A stretch of DNA of 64,000 bases from Rachycentron canadum. Its lineage: Eukaryota > Chordata > Actinopteri > Carangiformes > Rachycentridae. The stretch covers positions 14,034,207 to 14,098,206 of the forward strand of contig CM076654.1 of the NCBI GenBank assembly GCA_038496675.1, read 5' to 3'. The notes beneath the pieces are model-generated. The model was not told where the DNA came from. It searched no databases and saw only the letters and a program-made list of their open reading frames with translations. Position numbers and translations under genes: made by a program. Below are positions 13,133-26,800 of the stretch, piece after piece (position 1 is the first letter of the stretch; every line of letters begins with the position of its first letter).

Positions 13133-13850
13133 AGCAGATAAACTGTCTCCAACACAGTCAACATGATTTATACAACTGTCTGTGGATATCTACAGATGCC
13201 AGCTGAAGAAGTCTGAAGTCTGGTTTCTTTTGTGCTCAGTACAAATGACAGCTTTCCTACAGTCACCTGGGAACCATCTGGGGAAGGATGTTTGAAAATC
13301 ATTTCACATACAGTTCACATGAAAACTGCTCATTAAGAACTAAAAACGCTGATGAATTAAGATGTGGCTGTAACAAGTATGTAAGACTTAAAATATCTAG
13401 CTTTGCCAAGCAAAGACTCAAAGCCTGTATGAGTACAAGGACTCTGTGGAGAAGTATGTGTAAATTAGCATCCACCAGTTTTTCTACTGTTCACTCTGCA
13501 TTTTAAGGCCCTTTCATACTGTAGCTCCCTGTGTCTTGTCTGTTATATTGTGCTAGACATTATTGCTGTGATGTTTTATTTATATTTATAAAAGGCAGCT
13601 GGTAAAGGGGATGACTCTATCAGTCTTTTGCTGTATATATTTGAATGTTTCAAATTGCTATCGCCACAGAAAAGCTTTTTTTTCTCCTGTATTTACCCAC
13701 TTCATTCCAAAATGCAAATGTGTGCCAACACTTCCAGATTTTACACATTATTCTTCTCCACACTATGATTAACGTGTCTGAAAGTGTATATTATGTTCAT
13801 TAACTTGACCATAATAAAAACCAAATGGGTAAATAAAAGGAGGCTTCTTT
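13133..13850 (+). other. foxn4: foxn4 3' UTR (end approximate)
   Basis: Non-coding sequence after the TAA, running to the first plausible polyadenylation signals at 13813 and 13832. No further exon is visible. Confidence 0.6.
13813..13837 (+). terminator. foxn4: foxn4 polyadenylation signals (two AATAAA)
   Basis: AATAAA occurs at 13813-13818 and again at 13832-13837, about 680-700 nt after the foxn4 stop codon. Cleavage 10-30 nt downstream would fall at about 13828-13867, next to the opposing acacb signal. Confidence 0.5.
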
Positions 13851-13872
13851 TGCCAAAAATATACCAATGACA

Positions 13873-13878
13873 TTTATT
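13873..13878 (-). terminator. acacb: Candidate acacb polyadenylation signal
   Basis: The plus-strand 'tttatt' reads AATAAA on the acacb strand, about 1 kb after its stop codon. A second candidate is at 14461-14466, which would give a 3' UTR of roughly 0.4 kb. Which is used cannot be decided from sequence. Confidence 0.4.
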
Positions 13879-14879
13879 AACAGCCTTTGGCAGAAAGCCA
13901 CACACTGGAAAGAATTTATATACATTCAAATGAAATGTCATGATTGATATTTCTAGTATTCTGATCAGAGGTAAGGCAAATCCACACATCATAAGGGGAT
14001 CACTTTGGCAATTAATATCCATCTTTGATGAAACCTGAGTGTTAGGAATTGCTTCTTTATATCTGAGATATTGAGACAAACATGAAACAAACTCAGAGGT
14101 ATCACACACAGTATCAACACTATTTCCTGTCATTCATATCATTGTCTTTATAACAAAAACAAGACAGTACTGATAAACACACTGAGTGACAATGAAAAAG
14201 ATTGATGCCTGTTTCTGACATCAACAGTGAAATGACACAACTGGATTCATGATACTGCTCTATTAAAAGAAAATTGTGCGTCTGCATTAAGACAGTGGTA
14301 AAAATGTTATAGTTTATAGTCCATGCAGAGATGAACCTGAATCTTAAATTCACTGTTTCACTGGGCCTGAAACTTGTTTAAATTGAAGACTGATCAAAGA
14401 ATTGATCATTTGTCTGAGCTAATTTTTACATTAACTACATTCAAAGAAAAAAACAAATTCTTTATTTAATATCTTTAAATTAACATAACAACCAGCACCT
14501 AAATATGAAGTTTCCTGTAGCTTGTATATCTTGACCTCAGTCAACTGTACAGCCTATCGAGACAGATTTAATACTGACACACCACTATGTACAAATTCAG
14601 CAGAGTGAAATGTGCGTTACAGCAATAGTTTGTCAACCACAAAACTGTGAGAACTTGGCTGCTGAAATGACTGATAGCTTAACTCACAAATGTGAAAGAC
14701 AGGCAGTGGAGCAGATTAGACATCCCCGCAAAGACAGACAGAGCATTGTAGTGGTTTTGTGATCACTGAGGAAGAAGTAACTTTGTGCATGTGTGCATTA
14801 TTGCAAAGAACTGCTCCAACAATAATCCTATGAAACAAAATGTTCTCTGCAGTATTATAACCTGATAAAGCCTCTCATC
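13879..14879 (-). other. acacb: acacb 3' UTR (extent approximate)
   Basis: Non-coding sequence between the acacb stop codon and the distal AATAAA. It is AT-rich with no exon-like segment on either strand. Confidence 0.5.
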
Positions 14880-17800
14880 TTAACTGGTGCTGGTGCTGTC
14901 CACAGTTGCAAGTAGATGCAAAAGCTTGGCCCTCTGGGACGGAGTGATGTTCTGGCTCATGTGGATGATGCAGTCCATGGCTACGTCAGGGTTGGCCTGC
15001 ACCAGGCTAGGACACAAGAAGAAAACTGTGACACAGACATAGCTGTTGAACATGCTAACAGATAAATTGATAAATTAAATTGGACTTTCAGTGGCGTGTC
15101 CCCAGATAAATCAGAAACTCACTTTTGGTTGCCAACCACCATGATGACTCGATCAATATCAAATGAAACAAACAAACCCAGAATTCATCTCAGTGAGGTT
15201 TCAGTTATTAGCAGAACTCTCCAATGAGGAATATATGTGAACCTCTTTGATTTGAAGTGAACAGTCAGTGAAATTACAATTCTGCAGGCAGTTTTAGCTA
15301 AACATGATAGATGGAGATGAGTGACTCTGATCAACTGAGTTGCTCTGTTAAGAAAACATTTCACCTTCACTGCCTCTCAGATCATTAAAATGTAACGCAA
15401 CAATCCTGCTGTTAATGGCCCACAAAATGCGTGTGCCTGTGCGTTTGCATACCTGCGGATGTGTTTCAAAGTGTTTTCACGTTTCAAGTACTTGATGTTC
15501 TCTCGGATGGCTGATCGGGTGCCGTCCTCATTGGACAAATGCTTCTCTAGCCACTCAACAACTGCTTGGTTATTATCCCAAAGGTATGCCTGAGAATCCA
15601 AACAGACACACATTCAAATCTCTAATCAGTTTAGTTTTGATGAAATAATGAAGTGCTCAAAAACAAAGACTGGCTCATGATTTGTTTGATTTTGACACCC
15701 TACAACTGTCACTGGTACTGACAAGGTACTGGTAACAAACAGGCTTTAGTCATTTTAGTTCTTCAGTATGTCATGATTGCTGGTCATGTTCATAGTTACA
15801 TAGGCACATAAACTATTACACTGTGGTTTGTGCATCCACCAACCAACCAACCAAGTTGTGAGAAATATGGTCACAATCTCCCGTTCCTGGGTTACAGGTT
15901 TGAAGAAACACCCAGAAGTGCTTTGCAGAACATTATGCTGTCACAGTGAAGTTGACCTTTGACCATTTGGATCTAAAATATCATCACCAGTGCCTACACA
16001 TAAAAAGGTGATCACTCAGTTTGACAATAATGAACCCATTAGTTCTGCTTCAGGCAGCACTGCTTTATACCCATTTATAATCAATGCATGCATCAACTGC
16101 ATGTAGGGGATTGGCAAAAAAAATTGGTGTTTGTTTTGGTGATTGGTATCGCCTCATACCTTGACTGTTCCCTCTGTTTCAACAAACCAGCGTCGCAGCA
16201 TGGACTGCATGTGCCCGTCACTGAGGTCCTTGTTAGCCTGCAGAATCTCACATTTCACCACCTGCTCCAACAGGAGGCGACGCAGACGCCAGTAGAAGAA
16301 TGTCCGCACATTCTTCCAATCCAAAATATCCTGACAATAGCAATTGTAAAACATGATAAAGCAGCTTATTGCTCCTCTGACTGCTGTTTCATTTTCTGAA
16401 CCTAACAAATGCTGCCAAACTTAACATCAGTGTGTTCATAAAAGTGTTCACTCACAGTGATGACTCCCTTCTCCTGCATCCTCCCAGGGGTGTCATGGAG
16501 GTCAACAAACTGCACTGCCACCTGGTGGTAGATGGGTAATAGGAACTCCTCCCTTGCTTTGAGCTTCGACTCCAGCTCTTTGCACTGTTTGTCAGACAGC
16601 TCTGAGGAAGCTGATGTAAAACAGTTCAGACTCACTCAAAAGTTATGAAAATCCCAGAAATATTGCAATTATTAAAAAAATAAAAATAAAAATACAAGTG
16701 GTTGCATAAGTTGTGATGAAGAATTTTTACCCAGCTGCTCAACCAGACCAGCATAGACTGTATCTAGTCTTCTCATGGCCTTCAGCAGGTCCTTCCTCCT
16801 GAATTTAATCTCCACTGTACCCTCTGCCTCGAGCACCCCCCCTCTGGACAGACAAGGCACAACAGAGAGACAAATAAATACAAACTTGTAATCACACACA
16901 TCCGTTGTTTAGGTTGCAAATATTAAAACACATGTACCTGCTCTCCCTGTCAGCGTAGAGCTCCATACACAGTGGATTGATGGTGGGATCAATCACCACC
17001 CAGGACCCTCCCCTCAGCTCAGCATGCGGAGGGATATACACCAGCACTGGCTGGTGGAAACTATGCAGGGCATCCACAATATAGGCCCCAAACTTCAATA
17101 TCTGGTCATACATATCTGAGAAGAAATGGAAAAAAGAAGTTGTTTTATAATCACAAAGTCTTGTATGTTGTACAGTCTCTCTGCAATGTTTATTATTTAT
17201 CCTATACCCTTCATTCCCCCAGAGAAACCCCTCCAGTTGGCAAACACCATAAGAGGCAGACATTCACGGTTGAAGTCACAAATGGCCTGAGCTGTTTTAA
17301 AGGCTGAATCTGGAAACCACACCTGACCTGCCTGCTGCAGAACCTGATATGAACACACAAAAACACAAGGACAGAGTTGAAATGCTCCTCTAGTTATAAT
17401 CACACTCTGTTGTCTGATGTAAACATGTGGAGAGATTTGCTCACTTTAGATTCTGAATCCAGGTTGGCTGGATCGGCTGGGACAGTGAACTCCACCATGC
17501 GTGTTTCAACAGCAATGACACCAAGAGGGATTCCCCCTAACCTGTATTCATTCAGCAGTAATAACAATCAGTCAAGTGTAAGCTTTAATGTTCATTTAAC
17601 AAATGTGAGGGTATACACTGAGTATAAACTGATTTACCGTGCTCTTCCCACTACCACTGTCTGAGCCCAAGACTCCATGATCTCCATGAAAGAGCCGTTG
17701 TCAAAGAATCCACTCTGCCAGGTGCCTCTCACCACTAATGACACCAATGAAGAATGTTCATTTAAAATGTATTTGGTTTTCTAATGGAATAAAAAAGTTT

Positions 17801-20800
17801 AGATTCATTTAGTTTTCAGATCATGCAACTCACTGGGGTGGGGTCTCCCGGCCAGCATCCAGCGAGGGTCATAGGGTGCTTTTGTAGGAGTGAATTCTAT
17901 TTCTCTGTCTACTGGATCTGTAGTTGCTATAACAGGTACAGGGGAGTGTTTGTCCTGTGAGGAGAGAAGAAGAACTACAGTTAGTTATCTGGTTCAATTA
18001 CTATATATAGAGCTGATTGTGACATTACAGTAACCTTTGGCATGTAGGAGAGCCACTGAAGGATGGTGAAGACACCCTCGAAGTCATCTGGCACAGTGGT
18101 GTGAGTGACTCCATTATTGTGCATAATCTGGACTCCTCCCAGCTGATTGTTAGAAGTGTAGACCTCTCTGCCCAGAACCTGTGCAGATAAAGGGCAGATA
18201 ATAACAGCAGTCATGGAATATTTTTTGTCAACATACTTGAGCATTAAAACTAAGATATCAAGCCATTCTCTATTTTGACTGCTTATATCTGAGATCTTGC
18301 TTCTGTCCAGCTGCTTTTCCACCAGCTGTCACCCATGTGCAGCTACAAAAACACACTGCAATAACTCTCAAAAACAAGTGAAAAAAAGCAAAAAAAAAAT
18401 GGCAGAAATCTTAAAACAAACAAAATTATCTCCCAACACTTGCTAAGATTTTTAAAATGAGTACAAATAAGCTTGAATTAAGTGAAATGCTTTCATGTAA
18501 AAACTGAAGTCAGGCAACAAACAGGCATGTTAGCGCCCACAACTAGCATTCAAGAAGACAACAAATGTCGTAATTGCTGAATCAGCAATTGAAAAAGAAC
18601 AATACTGATGTTCATTTTGACAGGTTTAGACAACATGTTTTTACTTATTCTTTCAATTTGATCTGTCTTTTGTCTCAGTTTTTTTTTTTTTCCTTTTACT
18701 GTTGTGTTAAACAGATACAAATCAAGGCTACACACAGCGGTTGTGACATCAAATTACATTTACATTTGCACACAGAATAACAAACCGAAATATCTACATC
18801 TTATTATTATTGCAATTTTTTTTGTATAGTCATTAAAAATAACAAATTGGGTTAAACCAGCAAACCTTGTTCAGAGCACCTGCTCCAGTCAGGATAATGT
18901 GAGAGTTCTCCACCTGGATCACTCGCTGTCCCAGACGGACCAGATAAGCTCCAATACCAATGGCACGACACGTCACCTGCAAGATCATACAGTTGCTCAG
19001 GAAAGAAAAAAAGTCGTTGACTGACTCTGGTGGCTAAGAGAAGTTAGATCCAGATTCTCACCATACTGATTGTAATAATCTCCTCATATGCCAGAGACGA
19101 TTCTCCAGCGATCATGCCAGAACCTCGCAGGTTCTCAACACCAAGACCTTCATCTTTCCCAATGATATCAGTGATGATGTACCTGTAACATTTGGGCACA
19201 TTGGTAACATCAACAAATCTTTATTATTCCACAGAGAAAAGTTATGGGTGTCATATAATTAGTTGGTAGCATATATTTCATAAGAATAAACATTGTACCT
19301 GGACTCTCCACCTTCCTCTACATGGCGACAGTGAACAGCATTGGTCGAGCTGATGCGTGTGTAGTCCTGTGGAGTCAGGTACAGGTACTTGAAGCCCTAC
19401 AGAGACATGTTAATAAAAAATGTCAAACTGTACATATGTATTCCTTATTTCCTCTGCAACCACAAAGTGCAAATGAGAACAAACAACTCACCTTGTAGGG
19501 GTCAGTGGGGTCAATCCATGCCACCTGAAACATGTGTTTGATTTCTTCAGCAAGGCCGATACGTGCTCCACTGTTGGCTGCGATGTAAATGCGGGGGATA
19601 CCCTCAGCCCGAGCCAGCTCGGACGCACGCAGGAACAGCTCATCCTCCTGAGGACCAAACGAGCCAATCATGTGAGTGATGTCATTGCAGATGACAATGA
19701 TGTCTCTTCCCTCTGGGTACTCTGGAGTCTTCATCTTCATCCTGAAGGCAACCATTCCCACCTGGTGAGGAGGTTATAGTGTTTATCAGTATCATCACAC
19801 TACGCAATAATGAATTAAAAGTGTAGAAGTTGACATAAAAAAAACAAACATCCTACGTCATTGTCTCCAGGCAGGCGGTTCATCTGTACCAATCGACCTT
19901 GTGGGTCCAGAACCAGCTCGGTGCACATGAGCACATCTTTAGGACATTTGTCCCCTGGACCCCACAGCTTGAGTAGTGCCTAAAAGAAGATTCTCAGTAG
20001 TCAATCACCCTAGAAACATCGAAGAAAGAAATAGGTGTAATTGTGTAATTCAACAAGTTCGCAGTACCTGTCTGAACATCTCAGGGAAATCATAGACATA
20101 TGTAGTGCCCAGAGTTTGAGCCTGGAAGCGTTTGGCCTGCAGCAGGTCTTTGGTCACATAGGGAGTGTTGATCAGCATGCCATGGAGAGGACCCTGCTTG
20201 TCGCCATATGATTGGAACATGATCTGCAACGGCAAAGATGAGGTGAATAATTCATATAACAGTAAAAAAGTAGTCATACAACACGCACAGTACAAATACT
20301 TTGCAACATAACAGAAAAATCTTCAAGGAGGCTACCTCAGTCCAGTCCTCACCTGTCCAGAGCTTGGGTTGGTGACTTCCTTGTACAGGCTGATGTCCAA
20401 ATAATAGCCAGACTCATTAGTGAGAAACAGGCGAATAGGAACAGCATTTCCTGTTGGAGTGAGGCGGATGTTGATCTTCAGCTCTGCCTGCAGGACCCGC
20501 AGCTTCCAAAGACGGCTGCCATAGCGCATCACCATGGAACGGACAGACTCCTCTATCTAATGGTCCATGAGAAGAGAACGAAGATGTTAAAGAGACCACT
20601 GAGTGTTTGAATCCTTTCTATATATTTCAAAGATTTAATATTTCATAAAATAATCTATATAATAATATAGTATAATAATCTATACACAGATAAGTCTGTG
20701 TATAGAATTAGTTAAATGAACATGGATTTTTGAAGTTAAAATCCCGACAAAACATTACCATCACATTAGAAAAATATCTATTGTTAACAAAACTAAAAAT

Positions 20801-23800
20801 ATCTATGGGACTCACACCCTAGTTATGAAACAAAAATAAGCAAAAGGAGGAGTGTAGTGAAAATGTATAGATGTCAATATAAACATCTTAAAAGACCATT
20901 TCTCTGTAGATGGAATCAAATTATCATGTTCCATAAAAACAATAACACTAATAAGGTATGAATATGGTAATATGTATATAGTATGTGCTGGATACTGACT
21001 TTAGAGGGGTCCATGATGACAGTTGGGACGAAGTTGAGGAAGATGTGGTTACAGTCTGTGCGGACACTGGTGTTACTGAAAGCCACCTCCAACTCATCCA
21101 TGGCCTCCAGTAGAAGACGTTCACCCTCATTCTGAAGGTATTCAAACGAGGCCTCCTGGTTGTGTATATACAAAGAGATTTAATTGTATGTTATTGTAAA
21201 CATCATTTAGAAACTTAAATCAAGCCATCAAATTCTTCACCTTGGAAAAACAGGCTAGTTTTTAACAATTAACAAGCTGTACCTGCCAGTTTCCCCTTTT
21301 TACCTTTGTAATGAGATCTGAGTGGCGGATAATGGCTCGGATGAAGAAGCGGTAGTCAGTGACTTCGGCACCCTCCTGCACACGAGCAGCACCTAGGTAG
21401 AGGTGCATCTTGTGGTTGGCACAGGGAACAGCCGTCAAGTCAAAGTTTCTCATGCGGTTGAGCTCCAGCTGAAATGCTAACGCAGGCTCCAGATTGCGGT
21501 AAATGCGATCCTCCTGAAACTGAGGGAAAGCAGAGGCAGAGAGGTGTGGTCATCTCCTCCTCAGGCTGCAGCATGTCAGATCTTTAATTGTATCAAAGTT
21601 TCTAAAAACTCACCCCATCTCTGGCTCTGAATGTGAAGAACATGGGAAATTCTCTCTGTCAAAATAAAATGTAAAAAGATTGAGAAACAGCAGAATAGAA
21701 AGAACTTGATGAAATGAAATACACTTAACACAGCGAGTTGTAAATGTTTTCTCATGAAGCCATCTATGATTTACTGTACAAGCAAGTTATTTATGGCTTT
21801 AAGATTTTGATTTACATCTATGAATAATGATAGTGAGCCTAATGGAAATAGTTGACTTGCTGAATTACCTTCTGAGTGATCAAAAATGTGATTCTCCTGA
21901 TTCCATACTCAAAGAGGATCACTCTCTGTAAACAAAAAACACACCATTTTCATTTCAATAATTAACATTTTATGGTATCATGGTGATACCATTATGCATC
22001 TGGTAACAGACCTTTGACTGGGCAAAGGCAGTGAAGGCTGTGACCAAGGCATCGTCATCCTCTGTGTCTGCTGTTTTTATGGACACATTAATGATGTGGA
22101 TTGGATTCTCCTTCGTATTCTGTACGGGAAGGAAGAGAAACAGATGGCTGCAGAAGCACAGATGAAAAGAGGCATTTTATTGACGTGGCATCGACAATTT
22201 CACAGCTCTCACCTTGATGTTCTCCTCCTCATAGAGGCTAGAGCAGGACTCTGAGAACGGAGCACTCTCCAAGAGTGGTTCAGCAAAGCTGGCGAGAACT
22301 TCATCAAAATTCCTGCAAAAGAAAGTAACACATAGAAATGTAAAAATAATTTATTTAGATCTACATATTTTTGATATTAATAAACAGCTAAAAATGACCT
22401 TTTGAAGTCGTCAAAACACTGGAAAGCCACCATGGCGCCCATGCGCTGGCAGGGTGGAGACAAGGCTCCCTCCAGGAAGAGCTCACTGCCCTGGCGCCTC
22501 ATTTTAAACTGGCCTGATGCATTCATTGGCACAGGAAGCCTGAAAAAGAGACACACACAGACAGTTTTAGCAGGCTATGACCACTGAATGATCTCATAAG
22601 GAAGCTTTGCTTTAAAAAAAAAACACGGAACAGCCAGAAGTACAAATATTGGAACAATTAAAGCAAGTCTGGATGTTCTTATCTATTTTTATGATAATTA
22701 CATATAAGTGATAGGTGCATTTCATATATTGAATTGGAAGGGAATTGTGAATTGTTATCATCACGAACAATTGTTACTATGTCTGATTGAGAGTTGCAAA
22801 TCAAGAATCAAAATCTGATGCTGGAGAATACAGACTTCCCATTCAATAGCAATCAGTCAATAAAACCTCAGGCATGAAGTTTTTAAGAGGAACATGAAAT
22901 AAATAAAACATGTTCCTGTCAAAAAGTTCAGTACTGCTTTAAATGTAGAGAAAAGCAACAAAAAATATAAAGAAGCTCAGATAAACAATGAATTAGGAAG
23001 GACTTGTTAGAGAAGTCCTTGAGAAAGTGTTTCCGGTTTTACATGATGGAAGGAAAAAGCGACACAGTGCATCCAGCATGCATTGCTGCGAGACATACTG
23101 TACACACGAACAGGAGGTATGGCTGGCTGGGAGGAGCTTTACTCTACCTGTTCAGAGTAGGGCTGCTCCCTCTGAAATAAGATGATTGACAGGTGAATAT
23201 TAGCACTGGATTAATCTGCACCTCTAGCTCTAGGCATTGTGATTAGATTAAAGCAACTTTTTTTATGCTTTGCACATTCATATTAATTTCTAGTGGGAAA
23301 AACACTGCATTCACAGTTAGCTACAAGCCGTTCCAGCAGCAGTTTATAGATGGCTCTGCCCCAATACCACTTTACCAAGGGTCACTGGGCGACCCTCTAC
23401 TGATTAATGTTTAAATGATAAATCAGACCAATTTCATACCAAATGATGCCTGAGGACCAAAGGACACTTAAAAAGTGCTAAAACGTGCTATTTTGTGAAA
23501 TGAAAAGTTGTTCAATCAGTTGAAGCCTATTCTGTCATCAGCAAGTTAGAAATCTTGACCGAGAGCATGGTTGAGGCAATATGTGTCCAAAAGTAAAAAT
23601 TTGATGATAATGTTTCATTCATCTGTGGCTGAAGAGTCTTTGCAGTCCAGGTTAGAGAAGGCAACACATTACCTGTTGGGGTGCGATGATGGCAACATGA
23701 ACTGGAAGTCTACAGCACATGTCCCATCCTGCAGCTGGTGATGCTGAATGCTATTTAGCTCATAGGCAATATAAGCTCTGCGCACATACACCTGAAAGTC

Positions 23801-26800
23801 AAGATACAAGTCATTATCACTGAGTGAGAAATAAATATGCACAATTAAGAAATCTGTCATTGTGAGACCCCTGACCATACCTCCAAGGCAGCCATGCATA
23901 CAACTTGATTGGCATGATAGAAGAAGTTGGGCAAAACGTCAAAAATTGAGGTTTCGGAGAGAATGAGTTTCTGTGGGAAATGAAAACAAGTAGTGTTCAT
24001 TTAGACTTTCAGATTGCTATTAAAGGATGATTACAGTAAATGTGTTCCCACACAAAGCTAACCTTTAAGTTTTCTGGGCAAAACTGGTGGCCATACATGT
24101 CAATGGCTGACAGAAAGATGGACTCCACCTGGTTGTGTCTCAGTTCATATGATGGTAAATGGGAGGCAATCAGGACCTATGAGACAATTAATAAAAAATT
24201 ATTTCTTCAAATTCCGCCAAAAATATCACTTGAATCAAACTTGAGGTACATCATTGTGTTTGAACTATACATTCACAATAAACAGCATATGTCTAAGTAA
24301 GATGCAAGCTGTCTAACCTGTCTGGCTCTCAAGGCCACCTTTGAGTTCTCCATCTTACTGAGCTGTGTGAGTTCATTCAGAATAGCCATTAGCTCATCTG
24401 CCAGGGTGGGATCCCTTCCACACAGTTGGTCCTACACAAAGACAAAGACACACATCACATGACAAAATGTTTCATGTCGAAAGAATGATCAATGTGTCCA
24501 TGTCAATGAAAGTCGTACTATGAGCATCGTGACCAGGATGTTCTTCTTGGAGACCTGGGCATGAGAGAAGATGTACTCCAGCACAGGACTCATGTCTGGT
24601 TTGTGCTGCTCTCTCAAGTTGATGACACACTTGTCATAGTGAGCTGTGTGAGAGAAAAAGAAGAAGAAGTATTTCAACTACAGCACAACTGCAGTTACAA
24701 CGAAGAAAAAAAACTAATTTAGAGTTGACATTTAAAGCTGAGTATTAAGAGTATTAATGTCACCTTGCTGAAACTGCATCTCTACTTGAAGGTAGTGCTT
24801 CAGCAGATCAAGAACCACAGTCTTCATATAACCACGAATTCCACTGCGGTATCTGAACAGAGCATGTGTCAATCAATGCAATATCAACATCATTCATATA
24901 AGTTATTACTGCTGCACAATCTGCCTCTGACAAGGACGAAAAAAACAAACCTCTGTACCAGCTGCACAATACTCTGAGTGTTCATGAAGAAAACCTCTCG
25001 GTCAGCCTTTCTCTGTAGGGTCGCTGCATGGCTGTCGAGAATATTTGCAATCTGGAATAAATTAATGGAAACACATGGTTAAACTGTGTTGTATGTGATA
25101 CAGGCACAATTTCAACCAGCACTGTGGTGGCTGTTACCCTTTGACTAGGGAACTGGCAGAGGACAGAAGTGATGTTGCTTGCATACTGAGCCATGACTTT
25201 ACGAATTTCCTTCTCAACACTAGGTGGAATACGACCAGCCACGCTGGTCATGATCTCCTGGAGCTCCAACAGTGGCAGGGAAGGATCTCTTAGGGTCTTC
25301 ATCAGGGTAGCCACCCACTGTTTCAGCTGCAGAGAGGAACATACAAAACCAAATATATTCATTAAGGCAATAAAACTTACTGATGTCTGTAAACTGATGT
25401 CTGTAGTTCAGGAAGCTGTCATGGCAGAAGGACTGTACCTTGCTGCTGAAGTAGGGTTCTTCAAGGCAGTACCCATCCATGACTTTAACCAGGTTTTCAA
25501 GCACACAGTGGAACACCTGGTGAAGCTTTTCCCCAACCATGGGCAGTGGCTGCTGGGGTGGCAGAGTGGCTGTGTTGAGCTCCACCTACAACAGATGATG
25601 AAATGGAAAAGAACAGTGTCAATGATCATCTGGTATTAACAAAAACATTTACAACATGAGACAGAAGAAAAGAGTTTTTGTTTTTCAATGAGACCTTTAA
25701 CAACCAACAGTAAGCACTTATAATACAACGTTAGAATAAGAAACTGGCACAAATAAGACACAATTATGAGATCCACTTATGTGCTGTAAACAGTGATTTG
25801 GATTATTCTACCCGATGTATACTGCTGGGGTCGTCCAGGTCCATATGAGCCACTACGCAGCCAGGTGTTAGTACTGCTCCTGGCCTCTTGACAAAGTGGA
25901 TACAACCAGACTGCTGCACAGTCAGAGTCATCACCATCTTCATCACCTGAATCCATGGTGTAAACAGCCAGTCAAGGAAAATACCAAAAGACAAGACATT
26001 GCCCCGTGAAATCACAGGCATTGCACATTTTACCAAAAGTCAAACTCACCTCAATCTCGGCATAGGTCTCTCCTGCAACAATGTGACCCCCATCCTCAAC
26101 CACATACTGCAGCAGTTTGCCAGCAGAGGGCGATCTTAGCACCGTGGGATCCTTCTCCTTCTCAAATACACAGGTCTTGTTGCCCACAGTGATACGGTAG
26201 CTGTACGGTTAAAGGAGTATTAGACAAGTTAACAGATAAACCAGAAAGCAAATAAGCAACAGTGATTCATCTAGATTGCACACAGTCACAGTCTTGCCTG
26301 TCTACTTCCTCTTTCATGTAGGTGGTGTGGCTGCTGCCATCATAAGACAGCAAGAGACCTCCGTCACTCAGCCTGTGGACATCTATCTCAATATTGGAGC
26401 CATTCATCGTGATCACATAAGTTGTTGGAGACTGGCGAGCCACCTGCAGCAGCAGTGATCATTTATTTATCAAAAAAGGTTAGAGGGTGAGTCAAATAAT
26501 GAACGTGTGAAGGGAATAAAGCAGATACCTTAAGACAGAACTTGACTCCTTCATATATGAGGTCCACGTTCATAGAGTTGAGGAGACTGGCTGCAGGTAG
26601 TACCTGACCTCTAGTGATGGAGCAGAGAATTAAAAGTCAGAATTGTAGTGAGGCATTAATAAAAAAGGACTGTGTTTACTGACCTTTCCAGGGAATGTAG
26701 ATAATCAGACATGCTCTTTCTGAAGGTGGCATCAGCAACATGCAAAGCCCCACAGACTATACCCAGCATGGTATCTGGTCTCTCTGCCTGCAGATAAATA

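Noticed and set aside
18179..18865. Possible extra exon in acacb intron 41 (frame continuing upstream of the exon at 18178)
   Set aside because: The conserved reading ..GALNK / VLGREVY.. joins the flanking exons directly. The upstream frame has no ACC resemblance.
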